64,000 bases of DNA from contig NZ_JYNX01000062.1 of NCBI RefSeq assembly GCF_001044255.1, forward strand, positions 1 to 64,000. Reading direction: 5' to 3'. Origin of the DNA: Mycolicibacterium chubuense. GTDB lineage: Bacteria > Actinomycetota > Actinomycetes > Mycobacteriales > Mycobacteriaceae. Shown here in pieces: positions 61,675 to 64,000 of this stretch. Below the pieces are notes generated by a model. The model was not told where the DNA came from and did not search any database. It saw only the letters and a list, made by a program, of their open reading frames with translations. How positions within the stretch are numbered: position 1 is the stretch's first letter; every line of letters begins with the position of its first letter. The position numbers and the translations under genes were made by a program.

Positions 61675-63984
61675 GTGACGACCGACGACGCGACCCAGGT
61701 GACGGATTCCGACTACGCCCGCGCCGAGCAGATGCTGGCTCCGTACCGGGCGCGGCGGGTGCCCGGAAGTGCGGTGACACCCCAGTGGCTCTCCCAGGGC
61801 AGCCGGTTCTGGTATCAGGTCGGCGGCCGCTTCGTCGTGGTCGATCCGGGTGAGGGCACCCGCCGCGACGCGTTCGACCACGACCGGTTGGCCGCCGCCC
61901 TGTCCGCGGCCTCGGGACACGCGGTGACCGCCGGGGATCTGCCCATCACCGCGGTCGAGATTGCGGAGTCGATCGAATTCACCGCCTTCGGGTCGCGGTG
62001 GCGGTGGTCGGACAGCACAGGCACGTGCACGCCGCTGGACGACGCGCCACCGGCTGTCCTCGGCGGGGTGACGTCCCCGGACAAGGAGTGGGTGGCGTTC
62101 GGGCGGGACGGCGACATCTGGGTCCGGCGGGCAGGAGCGAAGCGACCCGGGGAATCGGATCGGCGGGCAGGAGCGAAGCGACCCTCGGACGACGTGGAGG
62201 AATTCCGTCTCACCGACGATGCCGAGCCGCTGTTCGACTACGGCGGAGTCCCGGACGCGACCGGGGCGAGAGCGCTGATGCGAATGCTCGGCCTGCCGCC
62301 GCTGTTCCACGTGTCGTGGTCACCGGACTCGACCCGAATCCTGGCGCAGCGCATCGACCAACGTGACCTGCCCGAGTTGGTGCTCGTCGAGTCCGCCCCC
62401 CGCGACGGCGGCCGCCCGGTGGAGCACCGCACCCGCTACCCGATGGCCGGGGAGGAAGCGCAGGCGACGATGTCCTGGACCGTCCTGGACGTCGACTCGC
62501 GCACCGTCGTCCGCCAGCAGCACGAGCCGGTGGCGATCACGCACCCGACCGCCATCGTCTATGCCTGGTGGTCCGGAAAGTCCGGGGAGGCGGTGCACTT
62601 CCTGCACCAGACGCGCGATGCCCGCACCCTGGAGCTCCGTCGACTCGACCCGACGTCCGGTGAGACCACGACGGTGCTCACCGAGACCGGGCAAACCCGG
62701 GTCGATCCGACCCCGCAGCTGGGCGAACCGGGAATGGTGCGGGTGCTGGAGTCCGGGGAGATCCTGTGGTGGTCCCAACGTGACGGCTGGGGACATCTCT
62801 ATCTGTACTCGGCCGACGGCCGGCAGGTCACCCAGGTCACCATGGGGCAGTGGCTGGTACGCAGCCTGCTGTGGGTCGACGAAGACCGGCGGCAGGTGTG
62901 GTTCCTGGCCGGCGGCCTCCTCGAGCACGACCCGTATGTGCGCCAGATCTGCCGAATCGATCTCGACGGATCCGGGTTCACCCGATTGACCGACGACCAC
63001 CTCGACCACGACGCCGTGAGTCCACCCGAGGGTGGCTACATCGTCGACCGGGCCTCGACGTCGAGCCGGCCGCCTCACTCGGTGGTGCTGGACGGCGACG
63101 GAAAGGTCCTCGTCGAGCTGGAATCCCCCGGCACGCAGCAATTGGAGGCCCTCGGTTGGAGTCCGCCCGAACGGTTCCGGGCCACCGCGGCCGACGGGAA
63201 GACCCCGATCTACGGCCTGCTGTGGCGGCCGCACGGGTTCGACCCGCAGCGCCGCTACCCGGTGATCGAGCACATCTATCCCGGGCCGCAGAACTTCCGG
63301 GCCGGTCCGTCGTTCGACGAGCCGCACTTCGGTGAACCGGAAGCGTATGCCGCGCTGGGTTTCGCCGCGGTCGCGATCGACGGGCGCGGTACTGCGGGGC
63401 GCAGCAAAGCCTTTCACGACCACTCCTACGGTGACCTGGGCAACGCCGGCGCCTTGGACGACCACATCGCCGCGATCCGCGAACTGGGACACCGGTATCC
63501 CTGGCTCGACACGAGCCGGGTCGGGATCACCGGCCAGTCCGCAGGCGGTTTCGCCGCCGCCCGCGCGGTGCTGCGGCATCCCGAGTTCTACCGGGTCGCC
63601 GTCGCGGTCTCCGGCAATCACGACAACGCGGTGAACCTGGCCATGTGGGCGGAGAAGTACCACGGCGACCTCAGCGACGAGGGCAAACAGGCGATCTCGA
63701 ATGTGCCGCTGGCCGGCAATCTGCAGGGAAAGCTGTTGCTCATCCACGGTGAGCTCGATGACAACGCGCACCCGTACCACACCATGCGACTCGTCGATGC
63801 CCTCATCGAAGCGGACAAGGACTTCGACATGGTCATCATCCCCGGAGCCGAACACGCCCTGATCGGGCGCATGCATTACCTGTACCGCCGCACCTGGGAC
63901 TACTTCGTCCGGCACCTGCACGGCACCGAGCCGCCCGGCTATCGCCTGGCGCCGCTGCCGCTGCCGGGCCTGTCAGCGGGCTGA
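61675..63984 (+). CDS. S9-family prolyl oligopeptidase-like peptidase
   Basis: This is a 769-aa serine peptidase. An N-terminal DPP-IV-type beta-propeller (about 60-500) precedes the alpha/beta-hydrolase domain (about 520-760), with Ser in GITGQSAGGFAAA, Asp in GELDDNAHP and His in IPGAEHALIGR. No signal peptide is visible, so it is cytosolic. A duplicated RRAGAKRP segment at 62125-62184 interrupts a loop of the propeller. GTG 61675 or GTG 61660 may be the start; neither has a strong ribosome site. Confidence 0.87.
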   Translation: MTTDDATQVTDSDYARAEQMLAPYRARRVPGSAVTPQWLSQGSRFWYQVGGRFVVVDPGEGTRRDAFDHDRLAAALSAASGHAVTAGDLPITAVEIAESIEFTAFGSRWRWSDSTGTCTPLDDAPPAVLGGVTSPDKEWVAFGRDGDIWVRRAGAKRPGESDRRAGAKRPSDDVEEFRLTDDAEPLFDYGGVPDATGARALMRMLGLPPLFHVSWSPDSTRILAQRIDQRDLPELVLVESAPRDGGRPVEHRTRYPMAGEEAQATMSWTVLDVDSRTVVRQQHEPVAITHPTAIVYAWWSGKSGEAVHFLHQTRDARTLELRRLDPTSGETTTVLTETGQTRVDPTPQLGEPGMVRVLESGEILWWSQRDGWGHLYLYSADGRQVTQVTMGQWLVRSLLWVDEDRRQVWFLAGGLLEHDPYVRQICRIDLDGSGFTRLTDDHLDHDAVSPPEGGYIVDRASTSSRPPHSVVLDGDGKVLVELESPGTQQLEALGWSPPERFRATAADGKTPIYGLLWRPHGFDPQRRYPVIEHIYPGPQNFRAGPSFDEPHFGEPEAYAALGFAAVAIDGRGTAGRSKAFHDHSYGDLGNAGALDDHIAAIRELGHRYPWLDTSRVGITGQSAGGFAAARAVLRHPEFYRVAVAVSGNHDNAVNLAMWAEKYHGDLSDEGKQAISNVPLAGNLQGKLLLIHGELDDNAHPYHTMRLVDALIEADKDFDMVIIPGAEHALIGRMHYLYRRTWDYFVRHLHGTEPPGYRLAPLPLPGLSAG
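62125..62184 (+). repeat. In-frame direct repeat inside the S9 peptidase gene
   Basis: Two 24-bp identical units (62125-62148 and 62161-62184, each containing GCAGGAGCGAAGCGACCC) lie 36 bp apart and encode RRAGAKRP twice. The unit resembles a short sequence I recall as frequent between mycobacterial genes, so it may be a dispersed repeat that entered the reading frame. Confidence 0.75.
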
Positions 63985-64000
63985 GTCGGCGCCGGTCTCG

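Overview
The window is one contiguous piece of a high-GC actinobacterial chromosome, almost certainly a fast-growing Mycobacterium (Mycolicibacterium). The evidence is gene content and order: gpsA, htpX, grcC1, menJ, menG, mgtA, an Rv0556-like membrane protein, menD, bpoC, menC, fadD8, menB and an Rv0547c-like SDR follow the order of the M. tuberculosis Rv0564c-Rv0547c segment, inverted here. Many GTG starts, GTGA/ATGA overlaps, leaderless-looking starts, a PE-PPE-domain hydrolase and a UsfY-like protein fit this. Homologue and family names come from reading the translations and from memory, not from a search. No prophage, transposase or CRISPR array was seen.

Layout. (1) 0.1-10.8 kb: an acid-sugar island with a dipeptide-type ABC importer (lipoprotein, two permeases, two ATPases), a TauE/SafE permease, an IclR regulator, glucarate dehydratase and two D-2-hydroxyacid dehydrogenases. 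A 14-bp palindrome beside a good promoter is the likely IclR site. (2) 10.8-25.4 kb: accessory genes, including a DUF7159-type membrane protein, two paralogous small secreted proteins with conserved upstream DNA flanking an SDR, a PE-PPE hydrolase, UsfY-like, a PQQ-type sugar dehydrogenase, a PLD protein plus ABC exporter, an AKR with its XRE regulator, a DUF4331 protein, and an AT-richer gap before a PPOX-family protein. (3) 25.5-46.6 kb: tRNA-Tyr, YajQ and the core menaquinone/envelope block (gpsA, htpX, grcC1, menJ, menG, mgtA, menD, bpoC, menC) with esterase, SDR and methyltransferase neighbours. (4) 46.5-55.5 kb: a deletion scar carrying a MarR remnant, a YciI/ECF42 sigma pair, SOUL protein, acyl-CoA ligase, a second YciI gene, a secreted CAP-like protein, fadD8 and a second ECF42-type sigma factor. 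(5) 55.5-58.5 kb: a tightly overlapping four-gene operon (glycosyltransferase, acyl-CoA dehydrogenase-like, PIG-L deacetylase, NodS-like methyltransferase) that looks like a small-molecule pathway. (6) 58.5-64 kb: HAD hydrolase, Ddn-like protein, menB, SDR and an S9 peptidase.

How they work together. GrcC1 supplies a polyprenyl diphosphate; MenD, MenC and MenB build the naphthoate ring; MenG methylates and MenJ partly saturates the quinone. MenA, MenE and MenF are not in the window. The importer and GudD would feed glucarate-type acids into metabolism, but no 5-keto-4-deoxyglucarate dehydratase is present. The two YciI genes share ECF-like promoter architecture, which would put both under ECF42 control.

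Four families of imperfect palindromes (50-65 bp) sit between genes, mostly at gene 3' ends; two families occur twice.
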